This document shows positions 26,014 to 36,610 of a stretch of 45,573 nt of DNA, in pieces. The position numbers were made by a program, and so were the translations under genes. The notes beneath the pieces are model-generated. The model made no database searches, had not been told where the DNA came from, and saw nothing but the letters and a program-made list of their open reading frames with translations. The first letter of the stretch is position 1; each line of letters starts with the position of its first letter. Origin of the DNA: Clostridia bacterium (GTDB taxonomy: Bacteria > Bacillota > Clostridia > Christensenellales > CAG-138); NCBI GenBank assembly GCA_030527115.1, contig JAUNBM010000014.1:1-45573 (forward strand), given 5' to 3'.

Positions 26014-26042
26014 AGTATAGACCAAATAAATCCGGATAGCAA
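26014..26042 (-). promoter_or_regulatory. promoter of the small helical protein gene
   Basis: On the minus strand TTGCTA (26042-26037) and TATACT (26019-26014) are separated by 17 nt. The start would be near 26007, giving a leader of about 25 nt before the ATG at 25982. Confidence 0.65.
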
Positions 26043-26119
26043 ATACTTATGTACAATGAATAAGGATAGGTTTTGACTATGTATAATTCCATCATAAATA
26101 TCTATCGTCGAGGGTTTTT

Positions 26120-26153
26120 CATAGTTGAACTCTATGGATATAGGTGGTAGAAT
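26120..26153 (+). promoter_or_regulatory. lysR promoter with a T-N11-A dyad
   Basis: TTGAAC (26125-26130), 17 nt and TAGAAT (26148-26153) form a good promoter. The dyad CATAG-N7-CTATG (26120-26136) overlaps the -35 and contains the LysR-type T-N11-A pattern (T at 26122, A at 26134). This fits autorepression by the regulator encoded next. Confidence 0.6.
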
Positions 26154-26172
26154 AGCCCAAAAGGAGGGCGAA

Positions 26173-27063
26173 ATGGAGATTCGTGTTTTACAATATTTTT
26201 TGGCGGTTGCCCGTGAGCAGAGCATCTCGGCCGCGGCAAAGTCCCTGCATCTGTCCCAGCCTACGCTGTCCACCCAGCTCAAAAACTTGGAAGCGGAGTT
26301 AGGCAAGCAGTTGTTGATTCGCGGCGGCAACGGCTCCCGCAAGGTTTTGCTCACGGAGGAGGGCCGCGTCCTTCGCAAGCGCGCTGAGGAGATAATGGAG
26401 CTGGTTCAAAAGGCCGAGCAGGAGCTTGCCGCGCCGGATGAAATCGTGGCGGGCGACGTTTATATAGGCAGCGGAGAATCGGATATCGTTCGGCTCTTTG
26501 CGAGGGCGGCCAATAAACTTCGGGAGGCTTACCCCGACATCCATTACCACATACGCAGCGGCAACGCGGCGTTCGTACTCGATCAGCTCGAAAAGGGGCT
26601 GATAGACTTTGGGTTGGTTTACACCCCCGTGGACACCGCGCAATACGGCGTGATGCGGCTTGCCGCACGGGATTCATGGGGCGTGCTTATGCGCAAGGAC
26701 GCGCCGCTGTCGAAGAAGGAAAGGATTGAACCGCAGGATCTTTGGGATAAGCCGCTGATTATCTCCGCTCAAAGGGGCGAGGACGGGCCGCTTTCGCAAT
26801 GGCTTAGGCGGGATGTTTCCAAGCTCAACGTGATTGCGACCTACAATCTTCTGTTCAACGCCTCTATCCTTGTCGATGAGGGCTTCGGTTACGCCCTCTG
26901 CTTCGATAAGCTTATCAACACGGAGGGGAGCAACCTGTGCTTTCGTCCGCTCTCGCCGCAACTGGAATCGGAGCCGTCTATAATCTGGAAGCGGTATCAA
27001 GTCTTTTCCAAGCCCGCCCAAAAGTTTATGGATAAGCTTCGGGAGTGCTGTATGGACGGCTGA
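26173..27063 (+). CDS. LysR-family transcriptional regulator
   Basis: A 296-residue LTTR. The N-terminal winged helix-turn-helix is clear: MEIRVLQYFLAVAREQSISAAAKSLHLSQPTLSTQLKNLE, followed by the linker helix with LTEEGRVLRKRAEEI. The rest is a periplasmic-binding-protein-like effector domain (GDVYIGSGESDIVRLFA onward). The start at 26173 has AAAAGGAGGG upstream. The gene is divergent from the small helical protein, with a probable operator between. The ligand is unknown. Overall layout resembles regulators of the CynR/CysL-like group, but finer classification is not possible by eye. Confidence 0.93.
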   Translation: MEIRVLQYFLAVAREQSISAAAKSLHLSQPTLSTQLKNLEAELGKQLLIRGGNGSRKVLLTEEGRVLRKRAEEIMELVQKAEQELAAPDEIVAGDVYIGSGESDIVRLFARAANKLREAYPDIHYHIRSGNAAFVLDQLEKGLIDFGLVYTPVDTAQYGVMRLAARDSWGVLMRKDAPLSKKERIEPQDLWDKPLIISAQRGEDGPLSQWLRRDVSKLNVIATYNLLFNASILVDEGFGYALCFDKLINTEGSNLCFRPLSPQLESEPSIIWKRYQVFSKPAQKFMDKLRECCMDG

Positions 27064-27125
27064 GCAGGGTTTGAAGCTCGTTTCCCACCTTGCGAAACGC
27101 CCCCGCAATATGCTACAATGGTACG

Positions 27126-28325
27126 ATGAAAGCCGAGAAGAACTATAAATCTACAAAGCGGCGTTTTTCCCTGAAAAAAACACGGTTCGGCCCGCTTGTG
27201 ACCGCGCTTGCCTGCCTTTTGCTCTTTGCGGGCTTTGTGGTTCTGATTATCCTCTACGGCCCCCTCGTGCTGAACCGCGCGCTGGGTTGCGCGCCCGATT
27301 GGTCGTGGCTCATTGGCGCTCAAAGCACCCCCTCGCCCACACCCCTTATAAGCCCTGCCCCGACCTCCGATCCCGCTAAGGAGCATCCGCTCTATTCCGT
27401 CGATCTGAAGGATGAGCAGACCGAGATGGTGATAGCCGACTTTCAGTATCTTGCGGACTTCTCGATTGTGGACGGGCAACTGTTCTGCGTTGCGGGCAAC
27501 TATACGCAGGACGGAACAGCCGCCTTCGTCCGGCTCGTTTTGCAGGATTTGGAGAGCAATTCGCATACCTATCTTGCCCTGGATCAAAACTACAAGAGCC
27601 TGCGGTTCCCCTGCATAAACGAGGACTACATCGTTTACATGGACGCCGCCGCCTCGGGCGGAGGCAGGTTGATGGCCTATGACAGGGCAACATCGGAAAG
27701 CCGCGTGCTCAAGGTCGTGCACGTCGGCGTTCCGCGCCCGGCGCTCTGGGGAAAATACGCCTCCTGGGTGGAGCGCACCGGTTCGGAGCGCGACAAGCTC
27801 TATCTCTGCGACGTGGAAACCGGCGAGTCCGTCACCCTCTGCATCTATGACAACAGCCCCTTTGGGCTGAGCGCGCCCTGCCTGTACGACGGCAAGCTCC
27901 TCTATGCCGACAGCGAGGGGATTTTGCAACTGCTGGATCTGCTTTCGGGCGAGGCTCAGTCCTTCGATACCGGACTGTATGTTCACGATCCAAAATACAA
28001 TGGGGAGCAGATAGCCTTCCTGTCGGGCAACCACGGGAGCGAAAGCGATCTGTATTATTTCACAGCGGAGCGGACGGAGCCCGTGCTTCTGTCCTCGAAC
28101 GTAACGGACTTCTATCTGGGCGAAACCTTTGCCGCCTACATGAAAAACGATAAGGTGTACGTCGTATTCTTTTCGGACGGCGTAAGCTTTTGCATAACCC
28201 GCAACGAGGAGACCGCGCAACTTTTGGGCGCGGGCGGGGATTTTGTGGTTTGGATGGACACGACCTGGCGCGAAAAGGATATAGTTGAGTATATGCACAT
28301 AACGGAGTTTGACAATGAAGGATAA
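27126..28325 (+). CDS. membrane-anchored beta-propeller-like protein
   Basis: A 399-residue protein with a basic N terminus, one transmembrane helix at about residues 20-45 (LVTALACLLLFAGFVVLIIL), a Pro/Ser/Thr linker with SPTPLISPAPT, and an extracellular part. That part has repeated blade-like units of the TolB/DUF5050 kind (for example YIVYMDAAASGGGRLMAYDRAT, KYASWVERTGSERDKLYLCDVETG and KLLYADSEGILQLLDLLSG). No catalytic motif is seen. It ends 11 bases inside the radA reading frame, so it is translationally linked to radA, although no functional tie is known. Confidence 0.7.
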   Translation: MKAEKNYKSTKRRFSLKKTRFGPLVTALACLLLFAGFVVLIILYGPLVLNRALGCAPDWSWLIGAQSTPSPTPLISPAPTSDPAKEHPLYSVDLKDEQTEMVIADFQYLADFSIVDGQLFCVAGNYTQDGTAAFVRLVLQDLESNSHTYLALDQNYKSLRFPCINEDYIVYMDAAASGGGRLMAYDRATSESRVLKVVHVGVPRPALWGKYASWVERTGSERDKLYLCDVETGESVTLCIYDNSPFGLSAPCLYDGKLLYADSEGILQLLDLLSGEAQSFDTGLYVHDPKYNGEQIAFLSGNHGSESDLYYFTAERTEPVLLSSNVTDFYLGETFAAYMKNDKVYVVFFSDGVSFCITRNEETAQLLGAGGDFVVWMDTTWREKDIVEYMHITEFDNEG

Positions 28326-29661
28326 AACGACGTTCGTATGCGGCGAATGCGGCTACGAAACCTTAAAATGGATGGGGAAATGCCCCCAATGCGGAAGCTG
28401 GAATACTTTGGTGGAGGAGGAGCGGATAAAGCTTTCCGCCGCGTCCCCCGCCGAAAAGCCCACCCCGCTCAATCAGGTCAGCGCCGAAACCCTGCCCCGC
28501 ATTAAAACGGGCATGAGCGAGCTTGACCGCGTACTCGGAGGCGGGCTTGTTTCCGGCATGGCGGTTTTAATCGGAGGCGACCCCGGAATAGGCAAATCGA
28601 CCCTGCTTTTACAAACCGCCAGCAGACTTTTAAGCTTTGGAATGGCGCTGTATGCCTCCGGCGAGGAGAGCAAGGCTCAGCTCAAGCTTCGCGCCAACCG
28701 TCTCGGAATAGACAACGAACTTTTGCTCTACTGCGATACCAACGTCGATCAGATTATAGATCAGTGCAAGCGAAGCAAGTGCCGCTTTTTGATCGTGGAT
28801 TCCATTCAAACCATGGTATGCCCGGGCGTCTCCTCGGCGGCGGGCAGTATAAGCCAGGTCAGAACCGCAACCGCCCTGCTGACGCAGTTCGCCAAGGAGA
28901 GCGGCGTAGTGGTTTTAATCGTCGGCCACGTCACCAAGGACGGAACCCTTGCCGGCCCGCGGGTTATGGAACATATAGTGGACACCGTGTTGCATTTCGA
29001 GGGCGACCGCCTGGAGGGGCTGAGGCTTCTCCGTTCCGTAAAGAACCGCTTTGGCTCGACCGACGAGCTGGGCGTGTTTGAGATGTGCGACGACGGAATG
29101 CGCGAAGTTCCCGACCCGTCGCGGCTGTTTCTCTCCTCCGAAAGCCAAACGGGCTGTGCGGTGAGCTGTATGATGGAGGGCAGCCGCCCGCTGCTCGTTG
29201 AGGTGCAGGCGCTCCTTGTGCCTACCGCCTTTGGCAGTCCGCGCAGGACTTCCCCCGGGCTGGATGTGGGACGGCTGAATCTTCTGCTCGCCGTTATTGA
29301 GCGAAAGGCACTTTTGAAGGTTTCGGACAAGGATGTTTATTGCAACGTCGTCGGCAATCTAAGGCTTGCCGACCGCAGTTCGGATTTGGCGATAGCCATG
29401 AGCGTCAGCTCGGCTCTCCTCGATAAGCCGCTCCCCAAGGGCATGGTTGCGATAGGGGAGATTGGGCTTACCGGCGAGCTGAGGACGGTTTCGCGCATGG
29501 AGACGCGGATTAAGGAATGCGTGCGTCAGGGCTATACCGTCATCCTCGTTCCCAAGGGCGCAAAGCTCCCTCAGTTCGAGGGGGCAAAACTGCTCAGAGC
29601 CGCCACGATAGGCGATGCGGTGCGCTACCTTGTAAACGGCGGGGGAGGGAAGGAGCTTTGA
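28315..29661 (+). CDS. radA: DNA repair protein RadA (Sms)
   Basis: RecA-like ATPase that promotes branch migration in homologous recombination. The 448 residues carry an N-terminal C4 zinc finger (C9, C12, C23, C26 in FVCGECG...KCPQCG), Walker A GGDPGIGKST near residue 87, the RadA-specific KNRFG near residue 243, and a C-terminal Lon-protease-like domain. The start is the ATG at 28315 with CGGAG upstream; a TTG two codons earlier is less likely. It overlaps the upstream gene by 11 bases. Its stop codon (TGA) overlaps the mnmG TTG start. Confidence 0.97.
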   Translation: MKDKTTFVCGECGYETLKWMGKCPQCGSWNTLVEEERIKLSAASPAEKPTPLNQVSAETLPRIKTGMSELDRVLGGGLVSGMAVLIGGDPGIGKSTLLLQTASRLLSFGMALYASGEESKAQLKLRANRLGIDNELLLYCDTNVDQIIDQCKRSKCRFLIVDSIQTMVCPGVSSAAGSISQVRTATALLTQFAKESGVVVLIVGHVTKDGTLAGPRVMEHIVDTVLHFEGDRLEGLRLLRSVKNRFGSTDELGVFEMCDDGMREVPDPSRLFLSSESQTGCAVSCMMEGSRPLLVEVQALLVPTAFGSPRRTSPGLDVGRLNLLLAVIERKALLKVSDKDVYCNVVGNLRLADRSSDLAIAMSVSSALLDKPLPKGMVAIGEIGLTGELRTVSRMETRIKECVRQGYTVILVPKGAKLPQFEGAKLLRAATIGDAVRYLVNGGGGKEL

Positions 29662-31529
29662 GCCGTTCTTTCGATTTGATAGTCGCGGGCGGCGGCCATG
29701 CGGGGGTCGAAGCGGCGCTTGCGGCGGCGAGAATGGGGCTAAGCATCCTGCTGATAACGCTGAACCTCGACAGCATAGGCTTGATGCCCTGCAACCCCGC
29801 CATTGGCGGCACGGGCAAGGGGCATCTTGTTTGCGAGGTGGACGCGATGGGCGGCGAGATGGGGCTTGCCGCGGACGATACCCTGATTCAGATGCGGATG
29901 CTCAATACCGGCAAGGGGCCGGCGGTGCATTCTTTGCGCGCTCAGATGGACAAGCGCCGCTATCACGAGCGAATCAAGGGCGCGTTGGAAAGGCAGGCCG
30001 GACTGAGCCTTGTTTCGGGGGAAGTCGTCGATATCCTGACCCGTAACGGGGCGGTCTCGGGCGTGAAAACCGATGAAGGCTTTATATACTCCTGCCGCGC
30101 CGTTGTGCTTGCCTGCGGAGTCTATCTGAAAAGCCGGATACTGATCGGGGATTATGCGCGGGACAGCGGGCCATGCGGGCTCTTGCCCGCCAACCGGCTT
30201 TCCGATGCGCTTCGGGAGCTGGGCCTGCCGTTGCAGAGATTTAAAACCGGCACGCCCGCGAGGGTGAAGCGGGACAGCCTGGACTTCTCCAAGATGGAGA
30301 TTCAAAGGGGCGATGTTCCCACCCCCTCCTTCTCCTTTATGCACGGCACTTTAGAGCTGGAACAGCAGAGCTGTTACCTTACCTATACCAATTCGCGGAC
30401 GCACGAGATTATCAAGAGGAACCTCTCCCGTTCTCCGATGTATTCGGGCAGGATTTTAGCCGCCGGAACGCGCTACTGCCCCTCCATCGAGGACAAGATT
30501 GTGCGCTTTGCCGATAAGGACCGCCATCAGATTTTTATCGAACCGGAGGGGCTGACCACAGCCGAAATGTATGTTCAGGGCATGAGTACCAGCCTGCCCG
30601 CCGACGTACAGCTTGAGATGTTGCGCTCAATCGCCGGCCTGGAGCGATGCGAGGTTATGCGGCTTGGCTACGCGATAGAATATGACTGCCTGGAGCCAAC
30701 CTGCCTCGATCTCACCTTTCAGGTCAAGGGGATTCGCGGGCTGTTCACGGCGGGACAGATAAACGGAAGCTCCGGCTATGAGGAAGCCGCCGCCCAAGGC
30801 TTCTATGCCGGGGTAAACGCCGCGCTCTATTTGAAAGGCGAGAGCCCCTTCATCCTCGGACGGGACGAGGCGTATATCGGGGTGCTTGCCGACGATCTGG
30901 CGACCAAGGGCACTCCCGAACCCTATCGGATGATGACCTCGCGCTGTGAATACCGGCTCTCGCTCCGGCAGGACAACGCCGACCTCCGCCTGACGCAGAA
31001 AGCGCGCAGGCTGGGACTTGTGTCGGAGGAGCGCTATGCCCGTCTTTGCCGCAAGCAGGAGGCGATAAACGACGCGCTTTTAAAGCTCGACGCCTTCGCT
31101 CCCCCCTCGGAGGCGCTTGCCGTCTATCTTGAAAGCCTCGGCCAGAGCGTCCCCCAGACCGGGGTGCGCCTCTTTGACTTGCTAAAGCGCCCGCTTGTCC
31201 GCTATTGCGATTTGGCGCGGCTCTTTGGGGAACTGCCTCAGCTCGAGCGGGAGGCAGAGGAGCAGGTAGATATCATGGCTCACTACGACGGTTATATCGA
31301 AAAGCAACGGGAGCAGATCGAGCGTATGCGCGGGCTTGAGGATACCGCGCTCCCCGCCGAAATCGACTATATGAAGCTCGACGGGCTGAGATTGGAGGCG
31401 CGTCAGAAATGCAACCGGATTAAGCCGCGCAATATCGGGCAGGCGTCGCGCATCTCCGGCGTTTCGCCCGCCGACGTCGCCGTGCTTCTGCTGTATGCCA
31501 AGAAAGGATTTAACGATGAGGAGAATTGA
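29658..31529 (+). CDS. mnmG: tRNA U34 carboxymethylaminomethyl-modifying enzyme MnmG (GidA)
   Basis: FAD-dependent protein which, with MnmE, installs the 5-(carboxymethyl)aminomethyl group on wobble U34 of tRNAs. Motifs: the FAD loop VAGGGHAGVEAALAAARMG, LMPCNPAIGGTGKGHL near residue 40, FKTGTPARVKRDSLDF, and GYEEAAAQGFYAGVNAAL. I chose the TTG at 29658: the protein then starts SRSFDLIVAGGG and is 623 residues, the standard length, with GGGGAGGGAAGGAG in front. The longer frame from 29517 lies within radA. mnmE, its usual partner upstream, is absent, and radA takes that place. Confidence 0.95.
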   Translation: MSRSFDLIVAGGGHAGVEAALAAARMGLSILLITLNLDSIGLMPCNPAIGGTGKGHLVCEVDAMGGEMGLAADDTLIQMRMLNTGKGPAVHSLRAQMDKRRYHERIKGALERQAGLSLVSGEVVDILTRNGAVSGVKTDEGFIYSCRAVVLACGVYLKSRILIGDYARDSGPCGLLPANRLSDALRELGLPLQRFKTGTPARVKRDSLDFSKMEIQRGDVPTPSFSFMHGTLELEQQSCYLTYTNSRTHEIIKRNLSRSPMYSGRILAAGTRYCPSIEDKIVRFADKDRHQIFIEPEGLTTAEMYVQGMSTSLPADVQLEMLRSIAGLERCEVMRLGYAIEYDCLEPTCLDLTFQVKGIRGLFTAGQINGSSGYEEAAAQGFYAGVNAALYLKGESPFILGRDEAYIGVLADDLATKGTPEPYRMMTSRCEYRLSLRQDNADLRLTQKARRLGLVSEERYARLCRKQEAINDALLKLDAFAPPSEALAVYLESLGQSVPQTGVRLFDLLKRPLVRYCDLARLFGELPQLEREAEEQVDIMAHYDGYIEKQREQIERMRGLEDTALPAEIDYMKLDGLRLEARQKCNRIKPRNIGQASRISGVSPADVAVLLLYAKKGFNDEEN

Positions 31530-32163
31530 AAGCGCGCCCGCCTTTGACCTGTATTATGAACTGCTGATCGAGTGGAACGAGCGAATAAATCTCACCTCTA
31601 TCACCGAGAGGCGGGCGGTATATGAAAAGCACTTTTTGGACTCCCTTCAGGCCGAGCCCTACCTGCCTCAGGGCTGTCGTGTCGCGGATATCGGCACGGG
31701 CGCGGGCTTCCCCGGAGTTCCCCTCCTGATTGTGCGGCCGGACTTGAAGCTGACGCTCGTCGACAGCCTCAAAAAAAGGCTGTTCTTTCTCGAAGAACTG
31801 CTAAAAAGGCTGAACCTGAACGCCGAACTCATCCATGCCCGCGCCGAGGATCTCGGTCGGAATCCCAATTATCGGGAAGGCTTCGATTATACGCTGACCC
31901 GCGCGGTCGCCCCGCTTCCAACGCTGATGGAACTGACCGTTCCGCTCTTGAAGGTGGGCGGTACGAGCGTTTGCTACAAGGGGAACGCTTCGGACGAGTT
32001 GCTGAGCGCAAAAAATGCAGAGGCAAAGCTGAAATGCTCGCTTGAAACGGTGAGGCTGGACGCCGATTACGGAGCGCGAAGCCTTGTTTTCGCAAGAAAG
32101 CTCGCGCCCACTCCCGCGCAATATCCGCGAAAGGCGGGAACTCCCTCGCGCAGTCCGCTTTGA
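31516..32163 (+). CDS. rsmG: 16S rRNA (guanine-527 N7)-methyltransferase
   Basis: SAM-dependent methyltransferase of 215 residues that modifies G527 of 16S rRNA. The SAM site reads VADIGTGAGFPGVPLLIVRPDLKLTLVDSLKK near residue 55, preceded by WNERINLTSI and followed by RAVAPLPTLMELTVPLLKVGG, all typical. The ATG at 31516 has AAAGGA upstream and overlaps mnmG by 14 bases; the longer frame to 31495 is rejected. It is the last gene of the radA-mnmG-rsmG unit and faces the convergent permease gene. Confidence 0.95.
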   Translation: MRRIESAPAFDLYYELLIEWNERINLTSITERRAVYEKHFLDSLQAEPYLPQGCRVADIGTGAGFPGVPLLIVRPDLKLTLVDSLKKRLFFLEELLKRLNLNAELIHARAEDLGRNPNYREGFDYTLTRAVAPLPTLMELTVPLLKVGGTSVCYKGNASDELLSAKNAEAKLKCSLETVRLDADYGARSLVFARKLAPTPAQYPRKAGTPSRSPL

Positions 32164-32213
32164 TAGTTCTAAATGGGGGATAAAAAGCCCGCAAAGCGGC
32201 ATTCAAGCCTGCG

Positions 32214-33353
32214 CTAAGTCTGCTTATTCTTGGTTCCCTTGCTCTTGAGCGTAAAGAACAGGATTCGCCGCTTGGGTTGCTCCTTTAAGGGCAGGTCGCG
32301 TTTTTTGAATATCGTTATAACTCCGGTTTCCTCAAGGCTGACAAAAAGGGCAAGCATCAGCGGCAGGCCTATCAGCCCGATTCCACCGAACAATCTTAAA
32401 CCGACATACATTGCAAGCAGGGTCAAAAGCGGATGCAAGCCCACCTGCCTGCCAACCACGTGCGGCTCGATGATCTGTCTTATCACCGACATGATGAGCC
32501 ACAGCACCAGCAGGCCCACACCCTGCCCGATATCGCCGCGAAGCAGCTCGATAACGCCCCACGGCACCAGGATGGTTCCGCTTCCCACGACGGGAAGGAT
32601 ATCGAACAGCGCGATAAGCGCCGCGACGAGCCAAAAGCGGGACACCCCGCAGATGAACAGCCCGATGCACAGCTCGGTGAAGGTGACGGCGAAGATTATC
32701 GTATAGGACTTGATGAATTTTCCAACGGTTTTTCCCAGATGCCGCTTGTATTGCACGAGTTTTTCATAGCGTTCGGCGCTGACCCGACACTCAAGCATTC
32801 GCGCAAGCCGCTCGCTGTCAACGGCAAAGAAGAAGGTCGCTATTATCATGAACAGCACGCTCAAAAGAAGCGAGGGCAGGCTGGAAACTATCGAACCCAA
32901 GGAGGTGAAGGAAAAGCTGGATATCTTGTCTCCGAGAAGCGTTATCAGGGAATCCTGAAACTGATTTAGGAAGGGAACGGCCTGCGGACTCCACTCCCCG
33001 AGCCGGACTATCACATCGTTAAACACATTGGAAATCGCGGGAACTATATCGTCCTTGAACCGGGAGGCGAGTGACTGAACGGCATTGTAGCCCAGAACTC
33101 CCACTAAGATGAGCATTCCGATTACGAGGGCATAGAGCAGCGCCACCAACAGCACTCCGGTGACGCGCTTATTGAAATGAAGCTTGTTGCAGAGCAGGCG
33201 GGCAAGCGGACGCAGAAGCATCGCGAGCGCAAAAGCGATGATGAACGGCAGGAGCAACGGGATTACCCAACGGAATGCGGCGTAAAGGAGAAAGGCGATC
33301 AACAGAGCCGCCGTTACCTTCAAAATGATATTTTTGCTTGTTTCCGTGCTCAT
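32214..33353 (-). CDS. AI-2E/PerM family permease
   Basis: A 379-residue integral membrane protein of the AI-2E transporter (UPF0118, PerM) family. It has about seven or eight helices: two at the N terminus, a large soluble segment (about residues 70-160), and a C-terminal cluster with DILPVVGSGTILVPWGVIELL and IIEPHVVGRQVGLHPLLTLLAMYVGLRLFG, the strongest family hallmarks. Substrates are uncertain; members act as Na+/H+ antiporters or small-molecule exporters. The start at 33353 (MSTETSKN) has no ribosome binding site. The promoter places the transcript start on this ATG, suggesting leaderless translation. Confidence 0.87.
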   Translation of the reverse strand: MSTETSKNIILKVTAALLIAFLLYAAFRWVIPLLLPFIIAFALAMLLRPLARLLCNKLHFNKRVTGVLLVALLYALVIGMLILVGVLGYNAVQSLASRFKDDIVPAISNVFNDVIVRLGEWSPQAVPFLNQFQDSLITLLGDKISSFSFTSLGSIVSSLPSLLLSVLFMIIATFFFAVDSERLARMLECRVSAERYEKLVQYKRHLGKTVGKFIKSYTIIFAVTFTELCIGLFICGVSRFWLVAALIALFDILPVVGSGTILVPWGVIELLRGDIGQGVGLLVLWLIMSVIRQIIEPHVVGRQVGLHPLLTLLAMYVGLRLFGGIGLIGLPLMLALFVSLEETGVITIFKKRDLPLKEQPKRRILFFTLKSKGTKNKQT

Positions 33354-33359
33354 AAGCGT

Positions 33360-33388
33360 AGTATACCACATCAAACTTGGACTTACAA
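33360..33388 (-). promoter_or_regulatory. promoter of the permease gene (leaderless)
   Basis: On the minus strand TTGTAA (33388-33383), 17 nt and TATACT (33365-33360). Only 6 nt separate the -10 from the ATG at 33353, so the A of the start codon should be the +1 base. Confidence 0.65.
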
Positions 33389-33421
33389 TGCGGGTATTTT
33401 GAAAAAATACAAGTTTTCACC

Positions 33422-33450
33422 TTGTTTGCAATTTGGATTCGTGGTATGAT
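33422..33450 (+). promoter_or_regulatory. promoter of the glycogen operon
   Basis: TTGTTT (33422-33427), 17 nt and TATGAT (33445-33450). The predicted start near 33457 leaves a 47-nt leader with a small GGAAA/TTTCC hairpin before GAGGTGACT and the glgB ATG. Confidence 0.6.
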
Positions 33451-33503
33451 TTATGTGGAAAAATATTTCCTTTCCGTGGCGGATTATATTATTTGAGGTG
33501 ACT

Positions 33504-35374
<1,871 letters not shown>

Positions 35375-35378
<4 letters not shown>

Positions 35379-36610
35379 AGAAGAAAATTGTAGCCATGCT
35401 TCTTGCCGGCGGGCAAGGCAGCAGATTGGGGATTCTCACCTCCAATATGGCAAAGCCCGCAGTTCCCTTCGGCGGCAAGTACCGCATCATCGACTTCCCT
35501 CTGTCCAACTGCGTCAACTCGGACATCGACACCGTCGGCGTTCTGACGCAGTACCGGCCGCTTGCGCTCAACTCCTATCTCGGCACCGGCCAGCATTGGG
35601 ATCTGGATCGCACCAACGGAGGCGTGTTCGTCCTTCCGCCCTATATGACGGAGCAGGTGGGCCAATGGTACAGCGGAACAGCCAACGCGATATGGCAAAA
35701 CCGGGAATTTGTGGATCAATATGACCCCGACTATGTTTTGATTCTGTCGGGCGATCACATCTACAAGATGAACTACGCTCAGATGCTCCGCCAGCACCAA
35801 AAAAAGGAAGCCGCGGCGACGATAGCGGTTATCAAAGTCCCGATGGAGGAGGCTCACCGCTTCGGAATCATGAACACCGACGAATTCGACCGCATCGTGT
35901 CCTTCGAGGAGAAGCCGAAGAATCCCAAGAGCAACAACGCCTCGATGGGCATATACATCTTTAACTGGAAGCTTTTGAAGGAATACATGGCGAGGGACGA
36001 CGCCGACCCCAACTCGGACAACGATTTCGGCAAGAATATCATTCCCGCCATGCTCGATGGCGGGGAAACGATGATTGCTTTCCCGTTCGAGGGCTATTGG
36101 AAGGACGTTGGAACGCTCTCGAGCCTCTGGGAGGCGAATATGGATCTGCTCGGCAACCCGCCCGTGCTGGATTTGAACGATCCCGCCTGGAGAATTTATA
36201 CCAAGAACCCCATCATGCCGCCGCATTACGTTGGCGATACCGCCGTTATCAGCGACAGCCTCGTAACCGAAGGTTGCGTTGTAAAAGGCGAGGTTCGGCA
36301 TTCCGTTCTGTTCTGCGGCTCGATCGTCGAGGAGGGCGCGGTAGTCGAGGACTCGATAGTGTTCCCCCGCGCCGTTATAGGCAAGGGTTGCAAACTGCAT
36401 AAGGCGATTGTGGGCGAAAACGCGCACCTCCCCGAAAACTGCATCGTCGGAGCGCCCGCCCGCGACTTCGACCATGTGGACAACAAGCTGACCGGCGACA
36501 TAACCCTTATCGGAAACGACGTCCATCTTACCGCCGGCGTCTACGTCCCCTGCGGAGCGGTAGTCAATCAAGAATTAATCGAACAAAAGGAAAAGGAGGC
36601 GGCACAATGA
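35375..36610 (+). CDS. glgC: glucose-1-phosphate adenylyltransferase, GlgC subunit
   Basis: ADP-glucose pyrophosphorylase catalytic subunit, 411 residues; the committed step of glycogen synthesis. The nucleotide-binding loop [16 protein letters not shown] lies at the N terminus, then [18 protein letters not shown], the metal/substrate region [13 protein letters not shown] and [10 protein letters not shown], and a C-terminal left-handed beta-helix of hexapeptide repeats. Start and stop overlap the neighbours as ATGA on both sides. In Firmicutes GlgC acts with the GlgD paralogue encoded next, which modulates activity. Confidence 0.96.

Noticed and set aside
26014-26378. N-terminal extension of the small helical protein to 217 codons
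   Set aside because: The extension overlaps the LysR gene and both promoters; the ATG at 25982 has a ribosome binding site.
29658-32163. Replication origin near mnmG-rsmG
   Set aside because: No DnaA boxes or AT-rich unwinding region were seen and parA, dnaA and rpmH are absent.
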